Shown here one piece after another: positions 1-8,149 of a DNA stretch of 64,000 nt. The DNA is taken from positions 17,201-81,200 of the forward strand of contig NZ_JADLQX010000028.1 of the NCBI RefSeq assembly GCF_015477605.1. The letters are read 5' to 3'. The position numbers and the translations under genes are program-made. Numbering within the stretch: position 1 is the first letter of the stretch; each line of letters begins with the position of its first letter. The stretch comes from Nocardia amamiensis. Lineage in GTDB: Bacteria; Actinomycetota; Actinomycetes; Mycobacteriales; Mycobacteriaceae. Below the pieces are notes generated by a model. It worked only from the letters and a program-made list of their open reading frames with translations, was not told where the DNA came from and searched no databases.

Positions 1-34
1 TCTGGTAGCGGGTGCTGCTGCGGTTGAACGGACC

Positions 35-586
35 TCAGTCGGTGAGATAGCGCAGCATCACCGCGGTGTTGAAGTGCCTCGTCTCGGCCAATCGGAGCCG
101 GATGCGGGTGTCCAGCGATGGGAACAGCGGTGTGCCGCCGCCGAGCACCACGGGCAAGAGGAACAGCTGGAACTCGTCGATGAGCCCGTGTGGCATCAGC
201 GCGGCCGCGAGGCTCGCGCCACCGACCTCCATGACGCCATCGCCTCCAGCCTTGAGCCTGCGGACCTCCTCGACCGCGTTCTCGCTGATCAGCGTGCTGT
301 TCCAGTGGACCTCGCTGAGCGTGCGGGAGAAGACGACCTTCGGCTTCTCCGTCCAGAGCCTGCCGAACTCACGTTCGATGCGCGGCGCGTCCTCGGGCAC
401 GTGCGGCCAGTACTCGGCCATCAGCTCGTACAGGCGACGGCCGTGCAGCGAGACCTCGATCTCGCGGTAGCGGTCGTTGTGGAACTGGTGCAGCTCCTCG
501 TCTGGGTTGGTCCAGTCGATGTTGCCGTCGCGGTCGTTGATGTAGCCGTCCAGGGACACGCTGAACCCGTAGATCAGTTTCCTCAT
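35..586 (-). CDS. Dihydrofolate reductase family protein (RibD C-terminal-like)
   Basis: This 183-residue cytosolic protein has the compact reductase fold of the YyaP/YwjB-type DHFR-like family. The N-terminus reads MRKLIYGFSVSLDGYI, the usual first strand and SLDGY loop. The middle has the GRRLYELM helix and the C-terminal half carries EVGGASLAAALMPHGLIDEF and a LPVVLGGGTPLF loop, typical of NADPH-binding RibD/DHFR folds. Family members are mostly annotated as pteridine- or riboflavin-type reductases, but the true substrate is unknown. Length matches the family. The ATG start gives the complete N-terminal strand. It stands alone, divergent from the GerW gene, with no clear regulatory box, so it may lie at the edge of the island. 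Confidence 0.85.
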   Translation of the reverse strand: MRKLIYGFSVSLDGYINDRDGNIDWTNPDEELHQFHNDRYREIEVSLHGRRLYELMAEYWPHVPEDAPRIEREFGRLWTEKPKVVFSRTLSEVHWNSTLISENAVEEVRRLKAGGDGVMEVGGASLAAALMPHGLIDEFQLFLLPVVLGGGTPLFPSLDTRIRLRLAETRHFNTAVMLRYLTD

Positions 587-864
587 AACCGGGTAGACCT
601 CCTACGCGCTCGAAACTCATCGGACAAAAGAGGCAGCTTCAGGAGTGTCAAAACCTTTGTGGGTAGAGCGATCGGTGGAACGCGGTGCGAGCGTGTCTGC
701 TCGCCCGCGCGCTGAGGTGAGCCGATTCTTTTACGCGCCCGGATCCGTTGCCGTTTCTCCCACTATCAAGGGCCGATCGACTCTCTTGCGCGGCTGGCTG
801 AAGTCGGACACTGAAGCACGACTGGATGGAAGGCCTGTCCAGGCGCGTGACGAGAGGAAGCACA

Positions 865-1200
865 ATGAAGGTCGAAGACGTTCTCGCGTCGGCCAAGGAT
901 GCCATGACGGTGCAACGGGTGTATGCCGAGCCGGTCGAACAGGACGGCACCACGCTGATCGCGGCGGCCGCCGTATCAGGCGGTGGGGGCGGCGGTGGAG
1001 GCAGCGACAAAGACGGACAGGAAGGATCTGGCGTCGGATTCGGCTTGGGCGCCAAGCCGGTGGGGGTCTACGTGCTGCGGGACGGGCGAGTGAGCTGGCA
1101 GCCGGCGATCGACGTCAATCGACTGATCACTGTGGTCGGCGTCGTTGCCGTAACGGCACTCCTCGTCGGTGCGCGTATTGCGAAGCGGGTCGTCAGGTAG
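865..1200 (+). CDS. GerW/YtfJ family protein
   Basis: The protein is 111 residues. It begins MKVEDVLASAKDAMTVQRVYAEPVEQDG, has a glycine-rich stretch (eight consecutive Gly around residues 42-50), then the conserved GFGLGAKPVGVYVLRDGRVSWQP block of the GerW (YtfJ) family, and ends with one hydrophobic helix and a basic tail. GerW proteins are linked to sporulation in Bacillus, but they are common in non-sporulating actinobacteria, where their role is unknown. I chose ATG 865 because a GAGAGGAAG ribosome site lies just ahead. An upstream in-frame ATG at 826 lacks such a site. The C-terminal helix suggests membrane attachment. Confidence 0.82.
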   Translation: MKVEDVLASAKDAMTVQRVYAEPVEQDGTTLIAAAAVSGGGGGGGGSDKDGQEGSGVGFGLGAKPVGVYVLRDGRVSWQPAIDVNRLITVVGVVAVTALLVGARIAKRVVR

Positions 1201-1344
1201 TCCATTCGCGAGACCTGTTCGCCAGGAGTTCCCGGAGTGCCGGGTTGCTGGCCGGCCGCGTCTCGGGACTATCGGCCCTGTCGGCGCCGGACCGCACCTG
1301 TTGAGCTGGATCCAGAAGAAAAACACCTGACGGGAGGGCACGAC

Positions 1345-2028
1345 ATGGGATGGACCCTTCCCCTGTTGGCGACGGGCGTCGCGGCCTTGGCGCTGCGGCA
1401 TCGGATGTTGCACTGGGGCGCCACCCCGGCAGAGGTGGCGGGCGAGTATCCCGGTGACATGCTGGTGCCTGCTCCTACGGGCTGCTCGACCATGGCCACG
1501 ACGCTCGAGGCACCCCCAGAGGAGGTCTGGCGCTGGCTGGTCCAGATGGGCGCCGACCGCGCCGGCTGGTACAGCTGGGATCGTCTGGACAACGGCGGTC
1601 GGCCGAGTTCGACGCGGGTCGTACCGGAATGGCAGGAGGTGCGTGAAGGTGACCGGGTCAACGCGACCGTCGACGGGCGCATGTATTTCACGGTGGCGAT
1701 CGCCGATCGCCCGACGACCTTGGTGCTGCGCAGTGATCTCGCACTGCCCAGTGGCCGCCCCTTCGACCCGCGCGGACCCCTTCCGCGGATGTTCACCCAA
1801 GGCGTATGGGGTTTCCACCTGACCGAGCTGCCCGGCGGACGCACTCGCCTGGTCGTGCGCACCATCGGACGCGATGCGCCTCGCCCTTTGATGTCGGTCG
1901 CCGATTTTCTGTTAGGCCAGCCCGCTCACTTGATCATGCAGGCCCGGCAGTTCGCCAATCTACGCCGCCGCATCCGCGCCGACGAGAACGCTCGAACCGA
2001 TCCTTCTGTACCCGATTCCACCCCGTGA
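1345..2028 (+). CDS. SRPBCC-fold protein with N-terminal hydrophobic helix
   Basis: This 227-residue protein starts MGWTLPLLATGVAALALRHR, a probable membrane anchor or uncleaved signal. The body is a START/Bet v1-like SRPBCC domain: the segment APPEEVWRWLVQMGADRAGWYSWDRLDN is a hallmark of this actinobacterial subfamily, and the end carries GVWGFHLTELPGGRTRLVVRTIGRD. Such domains bind hydrophobic ligands, and the ligand here is unknown. ATG 1345 follows CGGGAGGGC, a good ribosome site. A longer frame from 1237 has no recognisable family sequence before this point. It follows the GerW gene on the same strand with a 144-bp gap, so co-transcription is possible. Confidence 0.8.
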   Translation: MGWTLPLLATGVAALALRHRMLHWGATPAEVAGEYPGDMLVPAPTGCSTMATTLEAPPEEVWRWLVQMGADRAGWYSWDRLDNGGRPSSTRVVPEWQEVREGDRVNATVDGRMYFTVAIADRPTTLVLRSDLALPSGRPFDPRGPLPRMFTQGVWGFHLTELPGGRTRLVVRTIGRDAPRPLMSVADFLLGQPAHLIMQARQFANLRRRIRADENARTDPSVPDSTP

Positions 2029-2058
2029 GTCCGACCGCTGTCCAGAGCCCATCCGTTC

Positions 2059-2202
2059 ATCTCGAGCGCGAAAGAGGTACTGGCCGAACGGCTGGCACGC
2101 GGTGACTTCGATGAGAACGGCTATCTGGCCGGATGCACTGTCCGCGTGCTCGGCATCGTCGACTTCGCCCTGCGCCGCGGACACGCCACGGCACGTCCCT
2201 GA
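2059..2202 (+). pseudogene. Relic resembling a SHOCT-domain C-terminus
   Basis: Reading from 2062 gives SSAKEVLAERLARGDFDENGYLAG, close to the short C-terminal SHOCT motif (xxLxxRlArGEIdxxEY) seen intact in the protein at 48147-48407. No start codon, ribosome site or preceding domain is present, and the frame stops at 2200. I read it as the tail of a lost gene. The match is short, so chance is possible. Confidence 0.35.
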
Positions 2203-2254
2203 TCGAGGTCCGTACCCGGTGCCGGGTCGACATGGTGACCGATCGCGCCGCCGA

Positions 2255-2385
2255 ACCCTGTCCAGCTGGCTGCGCAGCGCACGGACCGGCCACGTTGGTT
2301 CGCCAGCGATCATGTGTCATGTACGCGGCCGCCAACTCGAGAAATGGATGACCGCCGTCGAAACCGACGACATCCCCTGCAGAAC
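2255..2385 (+). pseudogene. Degraded ISL3-type transposase fragment
   Basis: Around 2324-2370 the frame reads RGRQLEKWMTAVETDDIP, which resembles the segment of ISL3-family transposases lying before the conserved C-terminal SSGAVEGHVNRIK block. The upstream SSWLRS at about 2259-2276 also fits. The reading then diverges and no intact transposase, terminal repeat or start remains. A second, clearer fragment of the same family lies at 22030-22198. The remainder of 2029-2621 holds nothing else I can identify. Confidence 0.4.
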
Positions 2386-2621
2386 AGAGCTTTTTGCGAT
2401 GGTGGACATTTACCCAGTGGTTCGCTGTGCGGGCGACGGGTTCGAGGCCGCTCGCGTGATCTGGCCATCCGACTGTGTTCCGATCGATGCCAGTGAGGGT
2501 TTCGCTGCACACTTGTTGGCACCATCCACTTCAAGCCGATCCGCGAACAGGGATGCTCGGTCTCGCAGCGCCCGAAGATCGATCGGTAGTGAGGCCGCGA
2601 AACGCGGCCCCCGGGTGAACG

Positions 2622-2912
2622 TCAGTCGGTCGGCTGTGGTTCCTCGGACGGGGTAGGGGAGCAGCGTTGGGCGAGTCGGCGCAGGCGGAGGTGCTCGAGC
2701 CGGAGCAGTGTGACGCTGGCGACGAAGCACAGGGTGGTGGCGGTCGCGCCGAGGGCGATCCAGTCGGTGAATCCGTATCCGGCCGCGGTGAGTGTGGATG
2801 CCAGACCCACTACTCCGGCGAGGAACAGCACGATGCCGGGGATGTTGTACGGGTCGGCGAGGCTGTCGCCCGGCTTGGCGTGGTAGGGCTGGCCGGATGC
2901 CATGTCGCTCAC
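2622..2912 (-). CDS. UsfY-like small membrane protein
   Basis: The protein is 96 residues with two hydrophobic helices (about residues 26-46 and 50-70). The N-terminus has the pattern KPGDSLADPYNIPGIVLFLAGVVGL, like the (A/P)GESLKD...WPG entry of the actinobacterial UsfY proteins, which are often found beside SigF or stress genes. The C-terminus is a basic then acidic cytoplasmic tail. The function of UsfY is not known. The GTG at 2912 is preceded by GGAGGAAACAC, which decides the start; an ATG three codons in is less well placed. It is transcribed away from the PNPOx gene, so the dormancy box at 3120 lies in the shared upstream region. Confidence 0.65.
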   Translation of the reverse strand: MSDMASGQPYHAKPGDSLADPYNIPGIVLFLAGVVGLASTLTAAGYGFTDWIALGATATTLCFVASVTLLRLEHLRLRRLAQRCSPTPSEEPQPTD

Positions 2913-3119
2913 GTGTTTCCTCCGATGTCGGTTCGAGCGGGCCGCGGCTGGACGGATGCCGCGGCCCGGTGATCACCGTGCCTGCCGGGGCAAACCCGTG
3001 AGCAGAGTCCTTCGTCCCCGGCAAGTCGGACCAAGGTCGACGGAGTCGAGGGAGGTGCCGTCGGCTGGCGGCTCGGCGCGGTGTTTCGGACGGTACGTAC
3101 CCGAAGGCAATCGGATCGT

Positions 3120-3133
3120 GGGACTTTCGGCCC
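3120..3133 (+). promoter_or_regulatory. DosR-like box
   Basis: GGGAC-TTTC-GGCCC: two half-sites of five separated by four bases, as in the mycobacterial DosR palindrome GGGACTWWAGTCCC with one change. It sits 92 bp ahead of the short frame at 3212 and 199 bp ahead of the PNPOx start. Confidence 0.6.
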
Positions 3134-3211
3134 TGGTTGCCGCGGGGATCGCGCTGTTGACATTGGAGGGTGACGGTGGCGAATCACTGTCGGGAGAGAG
3201 GTTGTCGTCTT

Positions 3212-3322
3212 GTGAGTTCGTCGGAGTTATTGCCACCGCCGGTCGCGCTGACCGTCAATCCACATTTCGGAGACTCCAGCGGCAGAGTCGAACTCAGAAG
3301 TTGCGGGGGTGCTGTGGAGTGA
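3212..3322 (+). CDS. Possible 36-residue leader ORF overlapping the PNPOx gene
   Basis: A GTG start at 3212 follows GGGAGAGAGG about 12 bases upstream and opens a 36-codon frame beginning VSSSELLPPPVALTV. Its TGA overlaps the GTG of the next gene as GTGA, the usual sign of translational coupling. I recognise no family. It could be a true small gene, a leader that couples expression downstream of the box at 3120, or chance. Confidence 0.35.
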   Translation: MSSSELLPPPVALTVNPHFGDSSGRVELRSCGGAVE

Positions 3323-3762
3323 TCGAGCAGTCGTTGAACGGTGTTGGGGATCGCGATGTCGTCGAGCTCGATCGCGCCGAGGCGATGTGGCTGCTGGAAA
3401 GTGCGCCGCTGGGGCGGGTGGTGTTCACCCGTGATGCGTTGCCCGCGATCCGTCCGGTGAATCATCTGGTGGAGGACGGTGGGGTCATCATTGTGCGTAC
3501 GCAGTTGATCTCTCGGCTTTCTTCGGCCGTGCGCGGCAATTCTCCGGTGGTGGTTGCCTATGAAGCCGACGACATCGACCCGGTACGCCGTGTCGGTTGG
3601 TCGGTCGTGGTGACGGGGTTGGCGCACACGATCACCGATCCCGACCGCATCGCCCGATATGAGCAGCTGCTGCATCCCTGGGTCGACAAGGTCATGGACA
3701 CCGTGATCGCGATCGAACCAACCATCGTCACCGGTATCAGACTTGTCGAGAAGAGAAGGTAG
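3319..3762 (+). CDS. Pyridoxamine 5'-phosphate oxidase-like flavin/F420 split-barrel protein
   Basis: The 147-residue protein is a single split-barrel domain of the PNPOx-like type. It has the common opening helix LDRAEAMWLLESAPLGRVVFT, followed by LPAIRPVNHLVEDGGVIIVRT and the strand SVVVTGLAHTITDP. These proteins bind FMN, F420 or haem derivatives and act as cytosolic reductases or oxidases; the substrate here is unknown. In M. tuberculosis several similar proteins belong to the DosR regulon. The chosen GTG 3319 is coupled (GTGA) to the short frame before it. The longer open frame upstream to 2902 has no family sequence. A DosR-like box lies at 3120. Confidence 0.8.
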   Translation: MIEQSLNGVGDRDVVELDRAEAMWLLESAPLGRVVFTRDALPAIRPVNHLVEDGGVIIVRTQLISRLSSAVRGNSPVVVAYEADDIDPVRRVGWSVVVTGLAHTITDPDRIARYEQLLHPWVDKVMDTVIAIEPTIVTGIRLVEKRR

Positions 3763-3828
3763 CCAACCATCGGCTCGCGCTTCGACCCGCGGAGAAACTG
3801 CCGAACTGGCACATAGATCACCGAGCAG

Positions 3829-3842
3829 GGGTCCTTCGACCC
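3829..3842 (+). promoter_or_regulatory. DosR-like box
   Basis: GGGTC-CTTC-GACCC, perfect five-base inverted arms around a four-base centre. It ends 36 bp before the GTG of the next gene, overlapping the expected promoter position. Confidence 0.6.
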
Positions 3843-3878
3843 TGGCGCCGGGACGAGAGGGTTACGCATGCTGAGCCG

Positions 3879-4127
3879 GTGACCGACGCAGCCATTCTCA
3901 CCACCCATCGCAGCGACGCCGCCGAAAACCGTTGGATCGAGGTGACCGTCGACCGGCTCTGCCTCGAGTTCGGCGGTCGGGTTGCCCGGCCCTGGGTCGG
4001 CTGGGTGGTGCGGCGGTGTGTGCAGGACTTGGCCGGAAGCCCGGTCGGCGGCCTGCCCGAGCTCAGTGAACGGCTGGCGCGTCAACGTCTGCTCGATGGC
4101 AGCGACCGTGTACGGCGACAGACATGA
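3879..4127 (+). CDS. Small protein with a three-helix-type domain
   Basis: The protein has 82 residues. After a polar start it reads RWIEVTVDRLCLEFGGRVARPWVGWVVRRCVQDLAGSPV, ending LPELSERLARQRL. This resembles the short three-helix-bundle dimerisation domain proteins common in mycobacteria and nocardiae (pattern V..L...F....VG.VV......L.......LPELVER..R..L). Their function is unknown. The start is GTG 3879. An ATG at 3868 opens a frame that stops after four codons. A near-perfect DosR-like box precedes it, which suggests induction with the island. Confidence 0.6.
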   Translation: MTDAAILTTHRSDAAENRWIEVTVDRLCLEFGGRVARPWVGWVVRRCVQDLAGSPVGGLPELSERLARQRLLDGSDRVRRQT

Positions 4128-4186
4128 ACGCGGTTGTCTGCGAGCGGCAGAGCGCGCGCCGCGTGGGATCCGACTGGGGAAAGCAG

Positions 4187-4200
4187 GTGACGATCGGCCC
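4187..4200 (+). promoter_or_regulatory. Possible DosR-like box
   Basis: GTGAC-GATC-GGCCC, 57 bp before the Acg gene start. One half-site is weak, so this is a lower-confidence member of the set. Confidence 0.4.
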
Positions 4201-4257
4201 TCGAGAAGCGACACAATGCCCACCCTCAGCAGGGATAGGCGGCGCGACACTGGAAGC

Positions 4258-5286
4258 ATGACCGACAGCAACGCGCGTCCTGCACCGTCCGTGCCGGATC
4301 TGCCTACGGTGGTGGCGGCGGTGGAGATGGCAAGCCGCGCCCCCTCGGTGCACAACACCCAGCCGTGGCGCTGGGAGTTCGACGACGCCGAGCTTCACCT
4401 CTACCGCGACAACGACCGGCTGCTGATCTCCGCCGACCCGCACGGCCGGCAACTGGTCATCAGCTGCGGAACGGTACTGCATCATCTGCGCACCGTGCTG
4501 GCCGCCCGCGGCTGGCACACCGATACCCAGCGCGTCCCCGACCTGTCCCACCGCCCCGAGCTGCTGGCCAGCATCAAGTTCCGGGCTTGGCCCGACCCGC
4601 CCGAGGGTGTGCTGACTCGCGCGGCGGCCATCCAGCGCCGCCGCACCGACCGGCTGCCGATGAACCCGCCACACCGGTTCGGTGATCTCGTGCACACCGC
4701 ACGGATGTTGACCAGTCCGCACGATGTCGAACTCGACGTCCTCGACGACAGCGCCCGCCCTCTGCTGGCCGCGGCCTCCGAACAAGCCGCCGCCGCCCGC
4801 CACTACGACATGGACTACCAAACCGAATTGCATTGGTGGACAGGGCATTCATTCACCACCGAAGGAGTGCCCCGCACAGCACTGGTATCCGACGCCGAGG
4901 CTGCGAGGGTACCCATCGCCCGCACCTTCCCATCCGCCCCGCATTCCCAGCGGCGCGGCGAACTCGATGACCAGGCGCGGCTGCTGGTGCTCAGCTCGAC
5001 CGGCAATACCGTCGCGGACTGGCTGCACACCGGCGAAGCGCTCTCGGCGGTACTGCTGGAATGCACCGCCCAAGGGTTGGCGACCTGCGCGCTCACCCAC
5101 ATCACCGAACTGCCAGCCGCCCGCAAGGCGATCGAGAGCGTGCTCACCAGCGCTGGTGTGCCGCAGGTCATCATCCGCGTCGGCGTCGCACCCACCGAGC
5201 CCGAACCGGGCCCGCCGACACCACGGCGCCCGGTCAGCGAGATCCTCGCCGTCCGCCGCGATCCCGGCCCGCCCCAGAACGGCTGA
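4258..5286 (+). CDS. Acg-family FMN-binding nitroreductase-like protein
   Basis: The protein is 342 residues with two tandem nitroreductase-like halves, as in the M. tuberculosis Acg (Rv2032) family. The hallmark ASRAPSVHNTQPWRWEF is at residues 24-40, DRLLISADPHGRQLVISCGTVLHHL follows, then IQRRRTDRLPMNPP, and near the C-terminus HTGEALSAVLLECTAQGLATCALTHITELPAARK. Acg proteins bind FMN but have a lid that hinders normal nitroreductase activity, so flavin storage or sequestration is one proposal. ATG 4258 follows GGAAGC and starts where the homology begins. This is the most complete of the three Acg proteins here (others at 7065 and 16039). All three lie close to dosS or stress genes. Confidence 0.9.
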   Translation: MTDSNARPAPSVPDLPTVVAAVEMASRAPSVHNTQPWRWEFDDAELHLYRDNDRLLISADPHGRQLVISCGTVLHHLRTVLAARGWHTDTQRVPDLSHRPELLASIKFRAWPDPPEGVLTRAAAIQRRRTDRLPMNPPHRFGDLVHTARMLTSPHDVELDVLDDSARPLLAAASEQAAAARHYDMDYQTELHWWTGHSFTTEGVPRTALVSDAEAARVPIARTFPSAPHSQRRGELDDQARLLVLSSTGNTVADWLHTGEALSAVLLECTAQGLATCALTHITELPAARKAIESVLTSAGVPQVIIRVGVAPTEPEPGPPTPRRPVSEILAVRRDPGPPQNG

Positions 5287-5614
5287 TCCGATCCGAAACC
5301 GCTTCCCAAGCGGCTGGCCACTCGTGCTGCCCGAGCGGCGAGGAACAGCGACATCGAGCGCAGCGTGGCCGGTGCGCGGATTCGAGGTGGTCAGGCCCAC
5401 TTGGGGGCGAGACCGCCGACGCACCGGCCGGGAATCCTTTCGGCGAGAAGCAAGTCGGGAGTAGCCGATAAGATCGACCCAGCAGGCGCCAGAGCGATGG
5501 CCGCTATGCCGGTGTGCGGACGAATCCCGATTGGGGTAGGGGCAGGATTCCGAGACAACGCTGCCGTGGTGTCAGTTTGCCCAGCGTCGATAGCCACTCG
5601 GTCGCACAGAGCGC
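5287..5614. other. Gene-free stretch between convergent genes
   Basis: No gene is supported. A short inverted repeat, CCGCTT-CCC-AAGCGG at 5299-5313, begins 12 bases after the Acg stop and could be a weak transcript end, though it lacks a T-tract. The remainder shows nothing recognisable. Confidence 0.4.
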
Positions 5615-6658
5615 TCAGGAAAGCTGGGCGCGCAGCAGCCACACCAGGTATGTGCCGGTGACAGCGGCCATGACGGAGGCCATGAGTAACCCGCCGCCGA
5701 TGCCGATCGCCGCGGTGAGGGCGCCGGGTTGATCGGGTTGCCACAACGGGGTGGTGAAGAGCGTGAAGACCGCCAACGCGGCGACCCAGCCCAGGGCGGT
5801 CGCCGCGACCCAGCTCCCCGCACCGGTCAGGTGGTGGCGCAGCACGAACCATTGGGCTACACCCAGCGACAGCACCATCACCACACCAGCGGCCGCCGCC
5901 GTGGGCACCACCAGCAGAGGCGGCCATCCTTTGAAGCCGTCCGAGACGACCAGCCCAACGCCGGACAACCAGGCCACCAGCGCCCCTGCCGCCGTGGCTA
6001 TGATCCAGTCGCGGCGCGAAAGTCCAGGCACCACCGCGTGCAGTATGCGCGCCTGGAACCAACCCAGTACCGTGCCCTCGACGGCACCCGCCGCCAGCAG
6101 CACCGCGACGGCCACCGCCTCGACGGCCTCGCGCACCAGCACAGCAGCCATGGCGGGTACCGCGAAACCCAGCAGCTCGCCCAAGGTGACCGTCGCGAAC
6201 CAGCGCCGCCACAACCGTTTGCCTGCTGCCGTGGCGGTGTGTTCCCGATTCTGGGCAGGATCCAGCTCGGTGACCACCAGCGGGTCGGTGCCCAAGGCGG
6301 GCATGCGGGGAAAACGGTGGCGGTAGATCGCCCATGCATCGGCGTACTCGCCGGTGCCCGGCTCGACCACCCGTGCGGTGCCCGTTTGCCAGCACCCGTC
6401 GATCCATATCGACACCTGCCCGGGTGTAGCGAAATTGCGCCACCACGACTTGGTTTCGGCTCGACCGACTCGCACGACCACCTGCTCACCGTGGCGGGCA
6501 TACGAGACCGGCAAAGCGATCCGTCGATGCGTACGGCGGGCCTCATAGCGCAGCTCTGTCAGGCCGCGTGCCAGCCTGCGCGTGATCGGGGCATGCAAGG
6601 CCGTCAGCATCGCCGAGGCTGCCCATCCCGACGTCCGATAACCGGTGATCTCTGCCAT
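5615..6658 (-). CDS. Split-barrel (DUF385/nitroreductase-like) domain fused to a six-helix membrane domain
   Basis: The 347-residue protein has two parts. Residues 25-130 form a small beta-barrel like deazaflavin-dependent nitroreductases: LRYEARRTHRRIALPVSYARHGEQVVVRV, then SWWRNFATPGQVSIWIDG. Residues 150-347 hold about six hydrophobic helices, for example LLGFAVPAMAAVLV and GWVAALAVFTLFTTPLW. The protein at 45076-46110 has the same architecture and many identical blocks (ALPVSY, VVVRV, WWRNF, TPLW). I know no assigned function. A soluble redox domain on a polytopic membrane anchor would fit quinone or lipid-side chemistry, but that is inference. A DosR-like box at 6720 lies 62 bp upstream of its start. 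Confidence 0.7.
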   Translation of the reverse strand: MAEITGYRTSGWAASAMLTALHAPITRRLARGLTELRYEARRTHRRIALPVSYARHGEQVVVRVGRAETKSWWRNFATPGQVSIWIDGCWQTGTARVVEPGTGEYADAWAIYRHRFPRMPALGTDPLVVTELDPAQNREHTATAAGKRLWRRWFATVTLGELLGFAVPAMAAVLVREAVEAVAVAVLLAAGAVEGTVLGWFQARILHAVVPGLSRRDWIIATAAGALVAWLSGVGLVVSDGFKGWPPLLVVPTAAAAGVVMVLSLGVAQWFVLRHHLTGAGSWVAATALGWVAALAVFTLFTTPLWQPDQPGALTAAIGIGGGLLMASVMAAVTGTYLVWLLRAQLS

Positions 6659-7064
6659 GGTTGGTGATGATCCCGTTGTGGTCCTGGTCCACGACAGAAC
6701 CGAAGGCCATCACGTCGATGGGTCCTTCGGACTCGGACCATCCGCCCGGGCGGCGGTGCTGGGCCGGGCGGAGCGGCCGTCGCGCCCGGCGCCAGTTGTG
6801 TGTGGGTGACCGGAGGGTGAGGTCGAAGGTCATTACGGCTGGGTTTCCCTGCTCCGGGCCGAGGCAGCGTGAATGGGGCACACCAGGGCGGCAGGCCGCA
6901 CCGTGCGCTGTCCGGCGGAGCACTCAGGGCCGAAGCCGGTAGCGTGCACCTGTATTCGCTTCTGCGGCAAGGGCTGTGGATGACGATGCGATCGAGCTGG
7001 CGCACCTGCGCGGCGGCGATGGCGAGCACGTTGAAGCCGGAGTGGCGAGCCTGACGGGGTGGTA
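6659..7064. other. Intergenic region with a DosR-like box
   Basis: GGGTC-CTTC-GGACT at 6720-6733 lies 62 bp upstream of the start of the minus-strand gene ending at 5615. No gene is supported in the rest. Several open frames cross it on both strands, but none shows family sequence or a convincing ribosome site. Confidence 0.45.
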
Positions 7065-8021
7065 TCAGGACTTGACGGAGGCGAGCACTTCGGCGAGTGA
7101 TCGGCGGGGCGTCATCGGCGGCGGGTCAGCGCTGGTGGGCGGCTGACCGACCCGCAGGATGACTTGGGGGTGAGCGGTGTCGTCGAGGACGTCGTGTCGC
7201 AGCCGAGTGCGTAGTTCGGCGTTTTCGAGCGGGCCGGAGACCGGGCAGGTGGCCAGTCCGACATTGGTGGCGGTCAGCAGGACCGCGCTCATCGCCTCTC
7301 CTGCGCGGAGCCGCGCGAGCCGGTCATCGGTGATGGTGGCCAGGAGGAGAAGATCGGAATGGTCGGCTTCTGTTGTCGCATCGGCAAGGACCGCGGCCAT
7401 CGTGGCCTCGGGGATGTCGTCACCCACCCGGGCTGCCCTGATGTGGCGTGCTGCCGCTTCCTCGATGCCGCTGCAGCCTCGGATGCCGATTGCCGGATCG
7501 CTGGCTGGGGCTCCGGATGCGGACCGCGTCGCGACGGACAGTCGGTCATCGGCGCGTTCGCGAACCGGGCGAATCAGTGCACCCAGGGCCGCGGCACGCT
7601 CGGTGAGTAGCCCGAGGTAGCCGGGCGGGATGATCCAGTTGCGGTAGTTTCTGCGGTCGCTGCGCCGCTGGGTGATCGCGGCGCTCATGGCGATGTCCTG
7701 GTTGGTGGGACGATGTGCCACTGTCGTCACCGCCGCCAGATGGTCCGGATCATCCGGATTCGGCATCCGGCGTACGATCGTCGCCCATCCCAGTGCGGCG
7801 AAGGCCACCGACAAATGGTGCAACGCGGCTCCGCAGCTGAGGAGCAGATCTCGCTGTTGGATCTCGGTCCTGGGCAGCGTTCGCGTCCGATCCAGATATA
7901 GGTGCACGCTGCCCCGGTCGATCTGCCAGCGCCACGGCTGAACGTTGTGTCTCGATGGCGCGCGCAGGGCCAGTGCCAACGCGGTTTCGACGATGCTGTC
8001 GTCCGGCAGTGCGCGGTCCAT
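7065..8021 (-). CDS. Divergent Acg-family nitroreductase-like protein
   Basis: The 318-residue protein begins MDRALPDDSIVETALALALRAPSRHNVQPWRW, the Acg signature with SRHNVQPW in place of SVHNTQPW. It continues RDLLLSCGAALHHLSVAF, ITQRRSDRRNYRNW and, near the end, RAGEAMSAVLLTATNVGLATCPVSG and MTPRRSLAEVLAS. The central part (about residues 150-200) is unusual: the expected Tyr/Trp-rich WTG region is replaced by a low-complexity Ala/Ser/Arg stretch, perhaps from paired frameshifts, so activity is uncertain. I start it at ATG 8021, where the family sequence begins. The frame stays open far upstream, but there it runs through the narJ relic. Confidence 0.78.
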   Translation of the reverse strand: MDRALPDDSIVETALALALRAPSRHNVQPWRWQIDRGSVHLYLDRTRTLPRTEIQQRDLLLSCGAALHHLSVAFAALGWATIVRRMPNPDDPDHLAAVTTVAHRPTNQDIAMSAAITQRRSDRRNYRNWIIPPGYLGLLTERAAALGALIRPVRERADDRLSVATRSASGAPASDPAIGIRGCSGIEEAAARHIRAARVGDDIPEATMAAVLADATTEADHSDLLLLATITDDRLARLRAGEAMSAVLLTATNVGLATCPVSGPLENAELRTRLRHDVLDDTAHPQVILRVGQPPTSADPPPMTPRRSLAEVLASVKS

Positions 8022-8149
8022 GGGTGTCGTTGCCCTTCGTGGTCGAGTGGTTCCCTCCACGATCCCTCGCCGCCGGGTAGCTGGGCAGAGCACGAGGACC
8101 CCTGATGAGCGGACTTCCGTTGCCGTCGTGGCTGGGACGTTGGCGCGCA

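Noticed and set aside
2102..2656. A 184-codon plus-strand frame as an intact gene
   Set aside because: Only short segments resemble ISL3 transposase; the rest is unlike protein and there is no ribosome site.
2902..3318. N-terminal extension of the PNPOx protein
   Set aside because: No conserved sequence, and the region contains a regulatory box and a better coupled start at 3319.
5391..6446. Long open frame of 351 codons overlapping the split-barrel/membrane gene on the same strand
   Set aside because: It is out of frame with a gene that has clear domain sequence, is extremely rich in Arg/Gly/His, and shows no family pattern; a GC-bias shadow.
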